This document shows, one piece after another, positions 1-12,537 of a DNA stretch of 64,000 nt; position 1 is the stretch's first letter, and each line of letters starts with the position of its first letter. The notes beneath the pieces were generated by a model, which did no database searches, was not told where the DNA came from, and was given only the letters and a program-made list of their open reading frames with translations. This stretch comes from Agelaius tricolor (lineage: Eukaryota; Chordata; Aves; Passeriformes; Icteridae), in NCBI GenBank assembly GCA_023055355.1, contig JALJCS010000022.1, positions 5,875,001 to 5,939,000 of the forward strand, in the 5' to 3' direction. A program made the position numbers and the translations under genes.

Positions 1-145
1 ACACTTAACTGATCATGCTCCCTCACGGCCGGCCGGCGTTTCCTCGCTGTACTTAGTAATACCTGCGCAACCTGGCTTGGAGTAGCATTGTCATTGATTT
101 CCAAAGTAACTGCTTTTTAGCTCTTGTGAACAGACATACCTGCGT

Positions 146-172
146 GGGGGGGGCGGGGGGGGTAGGGGGGGG
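146..172 (+). repeat. G-run cluster (potential G-quadruplex)
   Basis: Three runs of eight G (146-153, 155-162, 165-172) are separated by C and TA. Further G-runs occur at about 392-408, 769-788 and 1034-1052. Each long run can supply two G-tracts, so intramolecular quadruplexes are plausible on the + strand. The runs lie upstream of or inside the CpG-rich block. Confidence 0.7.
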
Positions 173-879
173 AGAAAGTCTTTTCCCCACTCCCTGGAAG
201 GATGATGGTAAAGTGCTATATTGGAAAAGACAGGAGGCTTCTCTAAATTTTGATAACTGCAGCCGACAATTTAGAAATAAGACACTTCTCACAGCCAACA
301 TGACAGTGGATTTTGAGCATTCAGAAAACACCAGGCCAAAAAACTGGAGACATCTTGATCTTTTAAGACAGCTTTTCCAGTACTTTAAGTGAAGGGGGGG
401 AGCGGGGAAAGAAAAAGAGAGAGAAAAGCTGCAAGGAAAATAATACAAAGCCAGCACAATTGGCATCTAGACAGTAAAGAAAAAAAGTTTTTGAGGTTAA
501 CAGAAGGAAAGACAAAGCTGTTATGTACCCGAGGGATGCAATTTTAGTGGGAATGGAAGATTTGAGTGGTAAAGGAGGAGCGCTTGCCTCTGGGTTCTCT
601 CTCTTCCAGCAGTTCGGCTGCTGGCATCTCAATTTGAATTGCTGGGTGAGTAGCACTTTCTGCGTGCGCGCTTTCCGTCTTGACCATTGAACTTCTGATG
701 TGACTTCTCTCCCTCTCCTCCTCTCTCCCTCTCCTTCCCTTTCTTCCTGTGTGGAATCAAAAAAAAAAATGGGGAGGGGTGGGGGGGAGCGTGAGAAACC
801 AAGCAAGCATCTCCAGCTGTGACCTTTGTTAGCTACATTGTTTTTATTTATTTATTTTATGGTAATCGTCTTTTCTAGT

Positions 880-1354
880 AGGGGGAAGCGCGACTTTTCG
901 ATGCCACTGAATTTGACGGCAGTGGCGAGGAGCGCGCGGCAGAGCCGCTGTCGCGACACAGTGGTGCAGCAGCGGGACAGTTGTTGCACTCCTCCTCTGC
1001 GCCCTTCCCTCCGCCCGGGTTTGGGGTTTGCTTGGGGGGGCGGGAGGGGGGGAAATGGGATTTTGTTTTTTCCTGGTGCATCCAGGGTGGGATCGGGGTG
1101 TGTTGGCGGGGCGGTGTTTCAGAGCCCGGTGTGCAGCAGGTTTCGGGGGCTGATTCCTGGCTGCTGAACAATGGTTAGCAGCGAGGGAGAAGTGTGAGCG
1201 CGTGTAGGGCTGTGTTACATCTGCAGTCAGGCACTCACACAGTGACCATGACATCACTAGCTTTTCTTCTCTTTTTTTCCTTTGGGGCGGAGGGGGCCAC
1301 TTCAAAGCTTTCTTCAGTTCAGTACGATATTTCCTAAACTCTGAAACCATGAAG
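880..1354 (+). promoter_or_regulatory. TCF7L2: Candidate internal promoter and first exon of a short TCF7L2 isoform
   Basis: Bases 889-1202 contain 24 CpG dinucleotides in about 315 bp, while the surrounding intron is CpG-poor. Downstream, ATG AAG at 1349-1354 sits in a favourable start context (AAACCATGA) and is followed at once by a donor-like GTAAAA (1355-1360). The reading phase there is 0, which is what the exon at 10306 needs. Such a transcript would begin Met-Lys and continue with SNKVPVV, so it would lack the beta-catenin-binding domain. From memory, a dominant-negative Tcf7l2 made from an internal promoter in intron 5 and driven by Vax2 has been reported in mouse. That this block is the bird equivalent is inference. 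Confidence 0.42.
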
Positions 1355-4300
1355 GTAAAAATGTTTGGGTTTTGGGGTTTTTTTTTCTTAAAGGAAGAAA
1401 AGTTGGTTTGTAGCAGGGCACATATGTTACATTTAAGGGGGTTTGGAGATGGAATGGTTTAACTCTTGTCATACACGAAACGAGATTTTTTGTTTTAATT
1501 ATTAAAAATCCTACATAGTACTATTTATTGGGTGCTTTTGATCCTGTGTTTGGTTGACAGTTAAATTTTCTGAGTTCTTCAGAAAGCTCAGCTGTAGTGT
1601 GAAAGGGGAAAATTTTAGGGACACTGCATAAGAATTATTTTACCCAGGGATAAAGGAGTATGAAAAATCAGACTGAACGCTGATAAATATGAGGTAACAC
1701 ATGTTTTAATACAGTGGTTCTGTGTTTGCTGTCAGAAGTCCATGAGGCTTTCTTTCTCCTATTATTATATATTGCAGAAAGTAAAGCTACCCCTCAGCCT
1801 GTTTTGTGTATTACACTTATTTGCACACAGAAAATAGAAACTTATTGGAGAATTCTACAATGCATCACATTTTCACTGTTGGTTTTGTGGAAGTCTTGAG
1901 TTTCTGCTGTTTCCTTTTCTAACTCTGCCAGACTTGCTTGCAGAGTGACTTTATCCAGGAGGAGAATTTCTATAATTTCAGTACTTTGTGGTACCTTTGC
2001 CTGATTAGCTTACTTGATTTATTTGCCTTTTCTTATATAAAACAAGGGATAAAATTCTGTAGATTTTGTCTAAAATAATTAATCTAAATGGACAGTTATT
2101 TAAATGTTTCTTCTTTCACTGCGTGTTGTTGCATATGCAGGTTTTACAAGACTGGTGGTAAGATCTCACAAACATTATACCTTTAGAGAATTTTTTTTTT
2201 TACTGGGACTTGGGGCAAAAGGCCTGACAGCACTGTGTAAATGTGCCTGTTACTTTTCTTCTGAAATACTTGCAAGGTGTTTCAGTTGTGATGTGCATTT
2301 AACATAACGTTTTTACGGAAACTTTTTTGAATTTATGCAAGAAATAATTGGTCTGGATTTACTTAATTGCATCAGTTAATTGTGCAGCATGTAATGTTTT
2401 TAGCATATAAAAAAATGAAAACAGTTTTTAAAGCCTTGTTATTTGTTAAAGAATTTGATATGCATTTGCTGCATGTGTTGCATATCGGTGTTGAGCACAG
2501 TACGCTGTGAATGCTGCATTTTAAAAAGCTGTACTGAAAACTTGCCATCATATCTTAAGGCATGTATGTGCATGGTAGTTTTTTAATAATGCTGTTATTA
2601 CTGAAATTGCCAAGTACAAGAAGGCATAGGCATACATGCTAATTTTCATTCATTTCTTGTAGTTTTTTAACAGCCCCACATTTAAGTTCTTGCTATAGAC
2701 AGAAATCACAGATACCCTAATAAAAATCAGGAGCTGTTTCTCCTACAGTATATATGTCTGTCTAGTGCTGAAATAAATGGTTTATAAGCAAGAATTAAAG
2801 CTGTTTATAATGAAGCATTTCAGAGGCTGTTGGACAGTAAATCAAATTGCATGACTAGGTATTCACATAAAAGCATGGAGCAAGGTCTGTCGGGGCAATT
2901 ATAAGCACTACTTTGCTTATGTTTGCTTTTTCTCTGCTTCTCATCTTCTCTTAATTTTTGTGCTTGTATTATTGCTTTGTGCCTCTCCCCTTCCTACCCT
3001 ATTTGTGTTCAGGACCATTTCCCAAAGACCTGCTTTGGTTTCACCCATCTCTATGCTTAGTGGTTGTGCATCCAGCACACCTTGTACTGGTATGGCTTAG
3101 CAAAAAAGTGTTTTTCAGTTTTAATGTAATATATGCTGAGTGTTTTTGCTTTTTTGCCTTGTTAGAATGAATGAAGGCTTGCCTGCTCTGCAGAGATGGT
3201 ATCTGTCTAATAATTAAAATTAACTAAAGTCTGCAGAGAAAGCACCGAGTATTTGTCACATTGGGGAAGAAACTGCCTCTCCTTTTGTAATAGAAGAAAT
3301 AAATATGGGTGCTTTATTACCTGAAACTGGAAGGGACTGAGCACTACCCTGTCCTATTGGTATGGGAAAGTCCACCTGTTGATCAAATAATCTCTAATGT
3401 CGATACTCAGTGTAAGGCTTGCCTGGATGCATGCAGGCCACAGTTCTGGGCTATAGATGATGTAACTGCTGTGTGAATTCATATGCTGAGGTGAGGCAGA
3501 GCAGGTGAGCAGAGTGCTTTCTCTTTCTCAGTGAAGCCTTAAGAGAATAAATAAGGTAAAATCTATCTGCTGTAAATGTAATTCCAGTGTTGCTGAAGGA
3601 TCTCAAATTATAGACTTGTGTAGCAGGTGCTTGTTTGGGTCTGACCTGACATTGGAGTAACACCACGTTGTCCAAGACTACAGCACTTAACTTGTATTTA
3701 AAACCCCAAATTTCTTTCTTTTACTAAAAAAAACCAAACCAAAACCAAAAACAAAACCCCACTCCAAATACCATAGCAATAAACTTACAGCCCACAACAG
3801 CTTTGAAAGCAGAGCGTGAGCACACTTAATAATGTTTTACTACTGGTGTGTTTTATCCTCCTGCATCGGAACTAACAGGCGGTAATTAGATAGCTAAACC
3901 CCAGTCCTTCCCCTTGTACACTAGAGGATTTGGCGTATGCTAATTGTCACCAGATCATTTCACATAATTGCCTTTCGGCGAAATTAAGTGGAAATTTCCT
4001 GAACATCTTAAATCCTCATTTCCCCACCCCCTCCCCTCAGTACCTTCGCACCCTGACAGGAAGGATGTGGAAAAATGTCAAGCACGGTGGCTTAGCTCTC
4101 CAATATTCAGGGGACACTTCATCTGAGTTAAAGGGGGAAAAAAACCAAAATTATTCTTTTCATGAATGAATTGCTGGACACTTAGGGGCAGGAAGCTGAT
4201 TTAGTGGTTTTGTCTGAGAGACTGCTAATAGACCATGGGGTTTTATTGAAAGCCAGCAGTTCTTGCAGGAGCAGGTAGGCACTCGGTGGCCTGGGAAGTG

Positions 4301-4359
4301 GTCGGGGGGGAAGGGGAAGAAACAGAAGGCTGCAAAATTGTGTTTGTGTGTGTATCCCC

Positions 4360-4476
4360 ATTTTATTTTATTTTATCTTATTTTATTTTATTTTATTTTA
4401 TTTTATTTTATCTTATTTTATTTTATTTTATTTTATTTTATTTTATTTTATTTTATTTTATTTTATTTTATTTTTA
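4360..4476 (+). repeat. (ATTTT)n pentanucleotide microsatellite
   Basis: More than twenty near-perfect ATTTT units, with two ATCTT variants, one near the start and one about a third of the way in. The array creates spurious open frames rich in Phe, Ile, Leu and Tyr on the + strand. It lies in the long upstream intron, away from exons. Confidence 0.95.
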
Positions 4477-6293
4477 TATTAAGGATAGCGCAGAGGGGCT
4501 TGTTGCGGGGGTTTCAGGGTTATTTTTTAAGGCTCTGCCTGGGGAGGGCATTGTCCCAGCACATGGTTGTCAGTGCTCCTGTCATCATTTGTGTGAAAGA
4601 AGAAAATGAGCCTTTTTCTAGCAGGGTGAGTTGTGATTATCAATGGAGGCCTTGTCTCCTGCTACAATGGGCAGTTAGCTTAGGGCAGGACCTTAGGCAG
4701 GAATCAGCTACATTAAACTGAGAAAGGGCTCAGGCCACTGTATCAGCCATAAAGGAGCAAGGGGAAGTAGTTTTCAGGAATGCTTAGTCAGGTGTGAAAG
4801 CATCCTTAAAAAAATAAACTGTGACTTCACAAGCTGTACAGGGCTGGGTGAAATTAAATCTTTGATATTTTTCAGGAAATGCTTCATCACTCGTGTTGAA
4901 TTTTTATGCTTGGGAAGGGGATGAGTACCAAGTTACATATAGCTGGTGGGTTTAGTTGGCTTTAGCTTCTCAGTTAACCTAAATGGTGTGCATTTTCCCT
5001 GGTGTAGTTTGGGGTGCCACCCAGAGTGGCTACTGATGTGGGTGATCCCCAGACCTGTAGTGGTGCTTACAGATGCTCTGCTTTGGGTGGTGGTGACTCT
5101 GCTGGAAGTGGAAAAGTATTTAAATATTTGCAGCAATATTTTGGGATTTGCCTTTACTTGCGACTTAATTTCCTGATTTGTGTGGGGTGTCAGGGTGGTG
5201 GGGGGGTGTAAGGATGTAATTCCTAAGCAGAATCAGGGAGAGATCAGCCTTTAGGAAAAAAAGAAACTCCTTTTATAAGTATCTTTGGAACTGCAGAGCA
5301 GTTCAGGAGCATCTGATAGCATTTCGCTGGCCACAGTCAGCAAAACTGCAAAAGCATCAGCAGGAAAATACAGAGAAACACATTTTTAATGTGAACTGGT
5401 ATTGAATGGTACTCCTTGCTAAGCCCAGGGAGCAACTCCAGGAGGGCCTACTAATTCAAGACCACTGTCGACCTGCATCCACCCTGGAGGAGGGGAAGAG
5501 GCTGACAAACCCTCTTCTGTGCTGCTTTTGTTTTATTGTATTGTACTGGCTCATAAAAGCACTTTCAGGGCCCATCTTTCTTCAGCAGAAAAGGAGAGCA
5601 GTGGGGAAGAGGAGGACATGGCAAAAAGACAGGCGGAGCTCTAGCTCCATTTGTTTTCAGTGTCTCTTGATTAATAGGTTTTAAGGAGGATGGAGAGCTC
5701 TCATTCCTCTGATCGTGGAGGAAGGGGCCAGGGCTCTGGGCTCTGGGTGTGAGCACCTGCCCAGTCCCTCCTGGTCACGGGTGGTTGAGGGGTGCCCGGT
5801 GGGCTGCAGCACCTCCCAGGGCTTGAAGGACATTTCAAAGGCCACCCAGGCCAGGGAAAGGGCTGCAGCTACATGGGCTATGCTGGCAGCTACTGGAGTT
5901 TCAGGCTGGGTTGGTGCAGGAGCCTCCCCTGCCCTCGGGATGCACTGGAAAGGAGTCAGAGGCCAGAGGCTTTGGCCGCTGCCATGCTGACATGGCATGA
6001 TGGCTTGTTTTCAGCCTGGGTGGCTTTTGTGCAGACCTGCCTTTACTAACCCCACATTATCCTGGTGAGGACATCCTCTGGTGTCTCTGGCATGTTTTTT
6101 TTTCTGACTCGGAGTTGATATGATACTGTGGTTTTATTGCCAAAGCCAAACAAGCCATGAATTTGCAAGCAGAAATTGCCGTCGTAAACTCTTCCTGTTT
6201 AGAGGTTGGTTTCTCTTTGTGTGCTCAACAATACAATGTTTCATCTTATGCAAGTCCTATGTTGCTTTCAGAGACTTAGGAACTATTGATTTA

Positions 6294-6325
6294 TACAGCA
6301 TGTATTAACTTCTTCAATAAATGGG
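6294..6325 (+). repeat. 32-bp exact direct repeat, copy 1
   Basis: The 32 bases beginning TACAGCATGTATTAACTTCT recur exactly at 8103-8134. The flanks on both sides differ. The unit is not simple sequence and I recognise no mobile element in it. Confidence 0.85.
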
Positions 6326-8102
6326 GAGTATTCATCAGTGGGGTGTATTAAATTGGACTGTATACGCATAGAAGCATCTTTCATCCTGTTAATGAAATGT
6401 CCTTACCATGCAACAAAGACTAATACACAGCAATTTATACACACAATCCCCTGCAGTTTAAATCTGAAGTTCAGATAGGTTTTTTTGTTCCCTAAAGGCA
6501 CCTATCAGAACTTAGTCTAAATGGATCTCAGTACTCCTTTCAAACATTTATCAGTCCAAAATTTGTTGTGGTTTTGGTGCGGGAATTTTTTTTGTTCTAG
6601 AGCTCCATTATTGTTTAAACTGATCTGTGTTTAAGCACTCCCAGAAGCATTTCAAATTCATACAGAGAGGTTTAGTAGTAGAGGCCCTATGGGGACAGTT
6701 TCTTCTGGTTGCTTCAGGCAGCAGTTACCAAGAAAAGCAAACTTCTCTTGCCTTTTTGCAATTCTTTACCATGCCCTGTAACCTAGCATATGAGACCTCA
6801 GCTTTCAATGGAGAGGGGTGATTTATCAGCAGAGGGCTTGGTACTTCTTAGGTGTTGGGATTTCTCTCTGGAAATCTCCACTTGTTCCAGTCCTGTCAGC
6901 ACATGCCCTGATGCTGATCTGTGTGTACCAGTGCAGCTCCCCTTCCCATGCCTGACAGAGCCATAAATGGAGCTCTTCAACTTGCCAGAGAAACGCCTGC
7001 ATCTCACAATGGCTCTTAGCTTAAAAGTGCCCTTGATAAAGTGCTCACAAATGTATATTGGAGAATGTTGCCTTTTGCAGGGGGATGTCTAAAGTCACCT
7101 AATGGCTGTCTCCTATTGATGGCTTCTGTGGTTTACCTTTCATTGCCAGTGGATGGGGTTAGGACCACACTTGTAACTCAGGCAGAGCTCCCATTGACTT
7201 CAAAGGAAGATGCATCTGCAGGATTAATCCTGCTCTTTCCCAGATTGTCCTTTATTTTTCTTTTCCAAGGAAGCTTAGTTAACTTCAGGAATGATACTTT
7301 TAAAGAGCAGCTTGTTTAGCATATTATGCATGTTTAGCTTGGCTTGCAAATTGTGTGTGCTGTTCTGAGGGGAGTTATGGTCCCTTTCCCCAGTGTGTGC
7401 TAAACAGTGCAAAACAGAATGGAAACCTGTCCCTGGGTAGTGGTACAGATGCAGACTGACTCTCTGGGAAGTGGATCACACTCCTCTGTTCCAGAGAGCA
7501 TGTTTTTGAGCATGTATATGGCAGTTTCTCCCTTTCCCCTGGCACATTCTCCCCCCACCTCTGCCCCAGCATCATCAGTGTCACAAGAGAATCCTACCCT
7601 TGCACCTGTATATGAGTGGTCCATTTGAGTGCATGGTAGTAACCCAAACAAAAATTACTTACCAGGGGAAAAAATTACAGACTTAAGATTCAAGCTCTTA
7701 ATTGTTGATTTTTATTTGTTTTTCTTTTTGCTTTTTATTTATCTCTGAAACATGTTAAGTGAAATACATCATAATTTAGCAGTTGTTCTGTTTTGTGGAG
7801 ATATTGTGGGCAGTCTTGGTATATCAAAGCAAAGAGTGGTGGTTTCCCACAGTTGACATGTAACCCCCTATGGTACATCTGGCTCTGGTGATGGAGCCAT
7901 GTCAATCCAGCTTTCCTCTCACATGTTGTTTCTTGTTTGTCGGCTTAAGTCTGACCCTCTAATGTTATTCTACTTATTTTTTTAGTTAACCAGCTCCAGT
8001 TTCTGTGAAAATAAGCTCTCTGTGGAAGACAGCACTTAATGTCTGTCAGGGTCTGGGTGAGGTTTACAATGATGTGCAGATAGAGCTGGGAGAGCACAAA
8101 GC

Positions 8103-8134
8103 TACAGCATGTATTAACTTCTTCAATAAATGGG
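8103..8134 (+). repeat. 32-bp exact direct repeat, copy 2
   Basis: Identical over 32 bases to 6294-6325, 1809 bp away in the same orientation. No target-site duplication or terminal inverted repeat is visible next to either copy. Confidence 0.85.
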
Positions 8135-10305
8135 CCCACATTGTGGGTCACTGAACAGCAGGAGTTCACACAATTCTTGGCCAGAAAAAATAGCTCTTAT
8201 TGGAAATGATCATTTTTGTGAACCTCATCAACTGGTCATTTGGCTTGTAATGTCATGTGTTGTTGAGCAGATGCCTGCTACTTTGTATGGTGTGAAATAT
8301 AATTTGTTAGATGAAACCCTTACCAAAGCCTTCAGTTACTTTCACTGCTTGGGTTGGTTCACTTGAAAGAGAACAGATTTTGGGTTAGAGCATCTCCTTT
8401 GGCTTTTTGAACTTGGAGAGCCAAATTCTCATATCTCCTCCTGATGTGAAACCATTATGGATCCGCGTGGCCAAAAGATGTCCTTGGCTGTTCAGCTGGC
8501 AGATCTGACCCACGGCCCAGCCAGCACAACCTGCTGCTAATCATAGCATTGGCTGTTGTGACCACGTTCTTTCCTGCGTGGTGGCCACTTGACAGGGGAG
8601 TCCCCTGTGCCAAGCGCTTGGTGGTGGAGAGGAATCATCCCATGTAAGGGTGCAGAAAGAGATGAACATGGTGAAGAACACAGGAGAACTTGTGGGAAGC
8701 ACAGGTGCAGCCCTTGTCTGGCTTCTTTTGGATGCACAATTTTTCCTGCAGTTACCAAAGCAGTGAGCCCAAATAGCCACTTATGGCAGGGGCTGGGGCT
8801 GGGGGAGCCAAAGGGGCTTCATTTAGCCAAAGCATGGTGGAGTGACTTCTTGTTCATTCAGGGAAGACAGATGTTTCTCTTCTTCCTTGCTCCCAGTTTG
8901 TCTTCCCTCTTCCTTCCCCGCAGTCTAGAAGCTCATTCCCAAAGAATAACTGAATTATTTTTGAAATGCTTTTAAGGGAGGCTCAGAGCATTGGAAGCCA
9001 GATCAGATGATAGCAATAGCTTGTCTAAGGTGGCACGGTGAGGGCATGTGTGTGTGTTTGGGGGTGCTGGGGAGTGAGCAGTGGGCTCGGAGCTGTGCTG
9101 GAGCAGGAGGGTGAGCAGGAGAGTGCTGGCAGACCCTGAACAGCAGCGGCGCTATCGTGGCCACCATGGTATCACTACTTTATTTTAATGTGATTCCTTT
9201 TACTTGATGTTAATGCAAGTTGTTCCTTACTTAAAGTAATAAAAGGAAATGAAGACACATTCTAAAATGAAACCTGACTCTAATCCATTCATCATCTAAT
9301 ACCAGCCTCTTTATCTTTGCTGGTACCTAATCTGGTTAAATGTCCCTGTTGTAGGATTTTAGTGAAAATCCTCTATGGGGAATAGGGTTTTTTGCAATTG
9401 GATTACTCGCAGTAAATGGTCCAGCGGTTCAGCTGGTTTCAGCTTAATTTTTTCTTTGTGATCTTGTAAGGGTAAGTTACAGTTCAGTCTGCCTTTTTCT
9501 TTCATTCATTCACTCCTTTTTAATTTTTTTTTTAAATTGTTGTTGAGAAAAATATTTTTTTCCCCCAGAGCTAGGAATGTGATGGGGAAAACCTCATGAT
9601 ATCTACGTGATTATTCCCCCTACAAGAGTGTTAATTTCAATGGCTTTATCTGGGGGGTTTTGCCATTATTTATATAGCTGAATATTTTAGTAGCCTAATT
9701 AATCAGTATCCAGTTTCCATTTATTAGCGCTCTCTGATGAATTGATAATTAATCAGCTCTTCTAAAATATATATATAAAATATGCAGGTGATCGCTTGTC
9801 AGCTTAATGCTTGCTGATGAAGGGAATACTCCAGCACTACAAAGGCTTTTTATCTGGAGTATTTGCAATGAGCAGTAAAATGCAGAACTGAGAGTGAGGA
9901 CAGGAAGGGGAGAGGAAAAGACCTACAGGTCATTGAGCATTTGGGTCTCTTGCTAATTAAATGGGGGGCTCTCTCAGCCCCTCACTGAGAAGTCTGCCTG
10001 CATCTTGGAGGTGAAGCACAAGATTATAAAAGAAAAAGGAAAAATTTTAAAGAATTGCTGTTGCTCCATACAGGAGCATGACAGGTCAAAAAGATTAAAG
10101 AACCTCAACAGCAGGGAAAGTGTGTGAGGAGGTTTTAAGCAAGAGGGTGGGAAAACTGCAAGGGTGACGCCAAGAAGGAATCTGGAAAAGTCTGAGGATC
10201 ACATTGAAATCCTGGCTACTCAGATTTTTTGTGTGTTGTACCTCATGCTGTAGTGGGGGGATGCCCAGCACTGCTCTAACAGTGTCAACCTTTTTCTCTT
10301 GACAG

Positions 10306-10438
10306 TCTAACAAAGTGCCAGTTGTGCAGCACCCACACCATGTACACCCTCTTACGCCGCTTATCACATACAGCAATGAGCACTTCACACCAGGAAACCC
10401 TCCTCCACACTTACCAGCTGACGTAGACCCCAAAACAG
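10306..10438 (+). CDS. TCF7L2: TCF7L2 coding exon, central region (133 bp)
   Basis: Encodes 44 residues, [16 protein letters not shown] through DVDPKT, plus one base of the next codon. This is the linker between the N-terminal beta-catenin-binding region and the Groucho/TLE-binding region, rich in His and Pro and without a folded domain that I can see. The acceptor is TCTTGACAG and the donor is ACAG|GTAGGT. Entry phase is 0 and exit phase is 1. It is probably exon 6 in the 17-exon human numbering (from memory). Entry in phase 0 lets it accept a start exon ending in a whole codon, as proposed at 1349-1354. Confidence 0.97.
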
Positions 10439-12537
10439 GTAGGTGGGAAGTATTTTGGGGTTTCTTTTGGGAGGGGGTGGGTGAATCTTCCCTTTTTGCA
10501 CATTAGGGGAGAGGAGTGCGGGAGAATGGATTTCCCATGCTGGAGCACCAAAGGGGGCATGTGAAATGTCAAAGCCAGACAAAATACTTTCTTTTTAAGC
10601 CAATTAGACTTCAGAAGGAAACCTACTGGGTGAATTTTCATAGAGCTTCTGCAGGGTGACACCAGAGTTGCATGTGTGGGGTCGCTTGCAGGTGTGTTTC
10701 TTTGCAAGCATGATACCCCACCTGGTAGTTCAATCTACCAGTGCTTGGTTTGCATGCACAACCCAGAGAATTAAACATGTACATTCTGTGATCTGCACTT
10801 ACAAAATTGCAGCTGGAATTTTAAAGGTGGTGGGTCATGACCGGTTTCAAAATGAATCTCTTTTAATTCCCCAAATCCCATTGTTTCTGTGTCAGGAGTT
10901 CAGCCATTTTTCTTCTATAATGTTGAATTTTCATCCACTGTAACTAAGCTCCAGCTTTACACTTGCAATTCTTTTCCCCAATGTAAGTCTACCCAACTCT
11001 AAGTTCAGCCTGAAGGGCACTCTGCTTGAATATAGAGCACCACGTAAAATCCTGACTAGATTTATTGGTGTTACAGAGTAGAATTTACATGTTATTCTAA
11101 CTTTTTAAGAGTCCCTTTTTAACCTGAGGTCCCAAAGAAGTCAAACAGTGTCAATCTTCTTTCTCCAGGCTGTGCTGAGTTCCTTGTGACAGTGGTTTTT
11201 GGTTTTGTTAATCCAAACCCCATTTAGTTAATTGTGAAGTTCATCAGAAACAGAATTCATGTCAAAGGAATCACTCTGTGTCAGCCCTAACTTATGCAGA
11301 TAATTTATCTAAACTCCAGCCCTTGAATGAGACTGTGCATTAGCTAGTTGTCACTCGATATGCTTCAACTGGGGCCCCCTTTTAATTGTGCTTAATGCTG
11401 ACTTCACATGGCTTGAAAGGAATCCATCTCACCATCCCTGGGTATTGCAAGTGAATGGCATAGTCAACCTCTCATTTAAATAATGGCAGTACAGGGAATA
11501 GCTTTTAAATGGTTATCGTAAAACATATGATTAACGTCTGTAGACTGTTTACTTTTCTTCTGTGAACATTCTTTCAAGTGTGCAAATAGCTCACTGGATG
11601 GTTAAAGCCCAGTTAATCTGTTTGGGTTTTGTAATGGAGAAAAAGCAATGTCTGCTTGAAAATGTCACACAAGGAGATTTAATTTAGAGATTAAAAGCTT
11701 CCCAAGTGACTTAAAAAGTAGTTTTTAGCCCTGAATACAGTACCCCTTCTTTTTAATGCTCTCTGTTTTAATTTTGTTTCTGCTGTGTAATTGTGCCCTG
11801 GCTTGTTAATTGAAAGACCCAGCTTTGTAACCCTTACTCCTCTGAGTAATTCCTATTTGCTCTTAAGGTAAGGAGCCTTAATATTTAAGGCTTGTATCTG
11901 GAGCTGGTTTCTGCTTTCTGAGTAGGAACTGTACCTCAGTCCAGAGAGGATGGGTGGGCTCTCTGTCCTCCCCTGCACACCTTCAACATCTGCCCCTGGT
12001 TTTACCAAGCATTTCTAGGGGTCCTCACCTCCACTCCTGGTTTCAGAAAAGTTTTCCTAGGTTTGCTCAAAAGCAAACATCGTTTGCAATTTTAATGACT
12101 TTTAAACTTGTTCAGGAGATTACTTTGGAATAATGCCATGTTATTGAGTACCTAGTCACCACATGGGTAGGGCCTGGGGTCTTTTGGCTGACTTTGAAAC
12201 TAAAATAACCATGAAGCTGTTGCAGGGTCCATCTTTGTGTTGAACATTTAAGAGAATATCTAATACAGCATCACATCAAAATTGTTTCTGAGACTGCTAA
12301 ATTCTAAATAACAAAAATAATTATCTCTGACTGGAGAGGTGACTGAGGGAGTGAATAACATCATTTTTTCTTGTTTAAAAAATGAGAATGTGAAAAAGCC
12401 TTTGAAAACCCTAAGTGAAGTCACAAATACTGTAATAAAAGTAAATTGATAGAAATTTAGAAACGTGCATTTTTTCTTTATATGTCATTTATTTCCATAT
12501 TTCAATACTGATGGTGCTTTATGTTCCTCTTCTATAG
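10439..12537 (+). other. TCF7L2: Intron
   Basis: A 2.1-kb intron with GTAGGT donor and TTCTATAG acceptor. It is AT-rich, with several short TTTTAA and TTAAT blocks. I see no exon, named repeat or RNA gene in it. Confidence 0.9.

Larger units (their letters stand above)
1..10305 (+). other. TCF7L2: Intron upstream of the first coding exon in the window
   Basis: About 10.3 kb without a recognisable coding exon. It holds a CpG- and G-run-rich block (1-1354), an ATTTT-type pentanucleotide repeat (4360-4476), a 32-bp exact direct repeat (6294-6325 and 8103-8134), and AT-rich homeodomain-motif sequence near 9660-9800. The 3' end shows a branch-point-like CTCTAAC (about 10274-10280), the pyrimidine run TTTTTCTCTT and the acceptor GACAG at 10301-10305. 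The rest shows nothing I can name. Confidence 0.85.

Noticed and set aside
844..1350. 168-codon minus-strand open frame in the CpG block
   Set aside because: The CpG-rich DNA is poor in stop codons. The text is Pro/Arg-rich without a domain, and the block is better explained as a promoter.
4263..4721. 152- and 107-codon open frames rich in Phe, Ile, Leu and Tyr
   Set aside because: They are created by the ATTTT microsatellite, whose five-base unit contains no stop in those frames.
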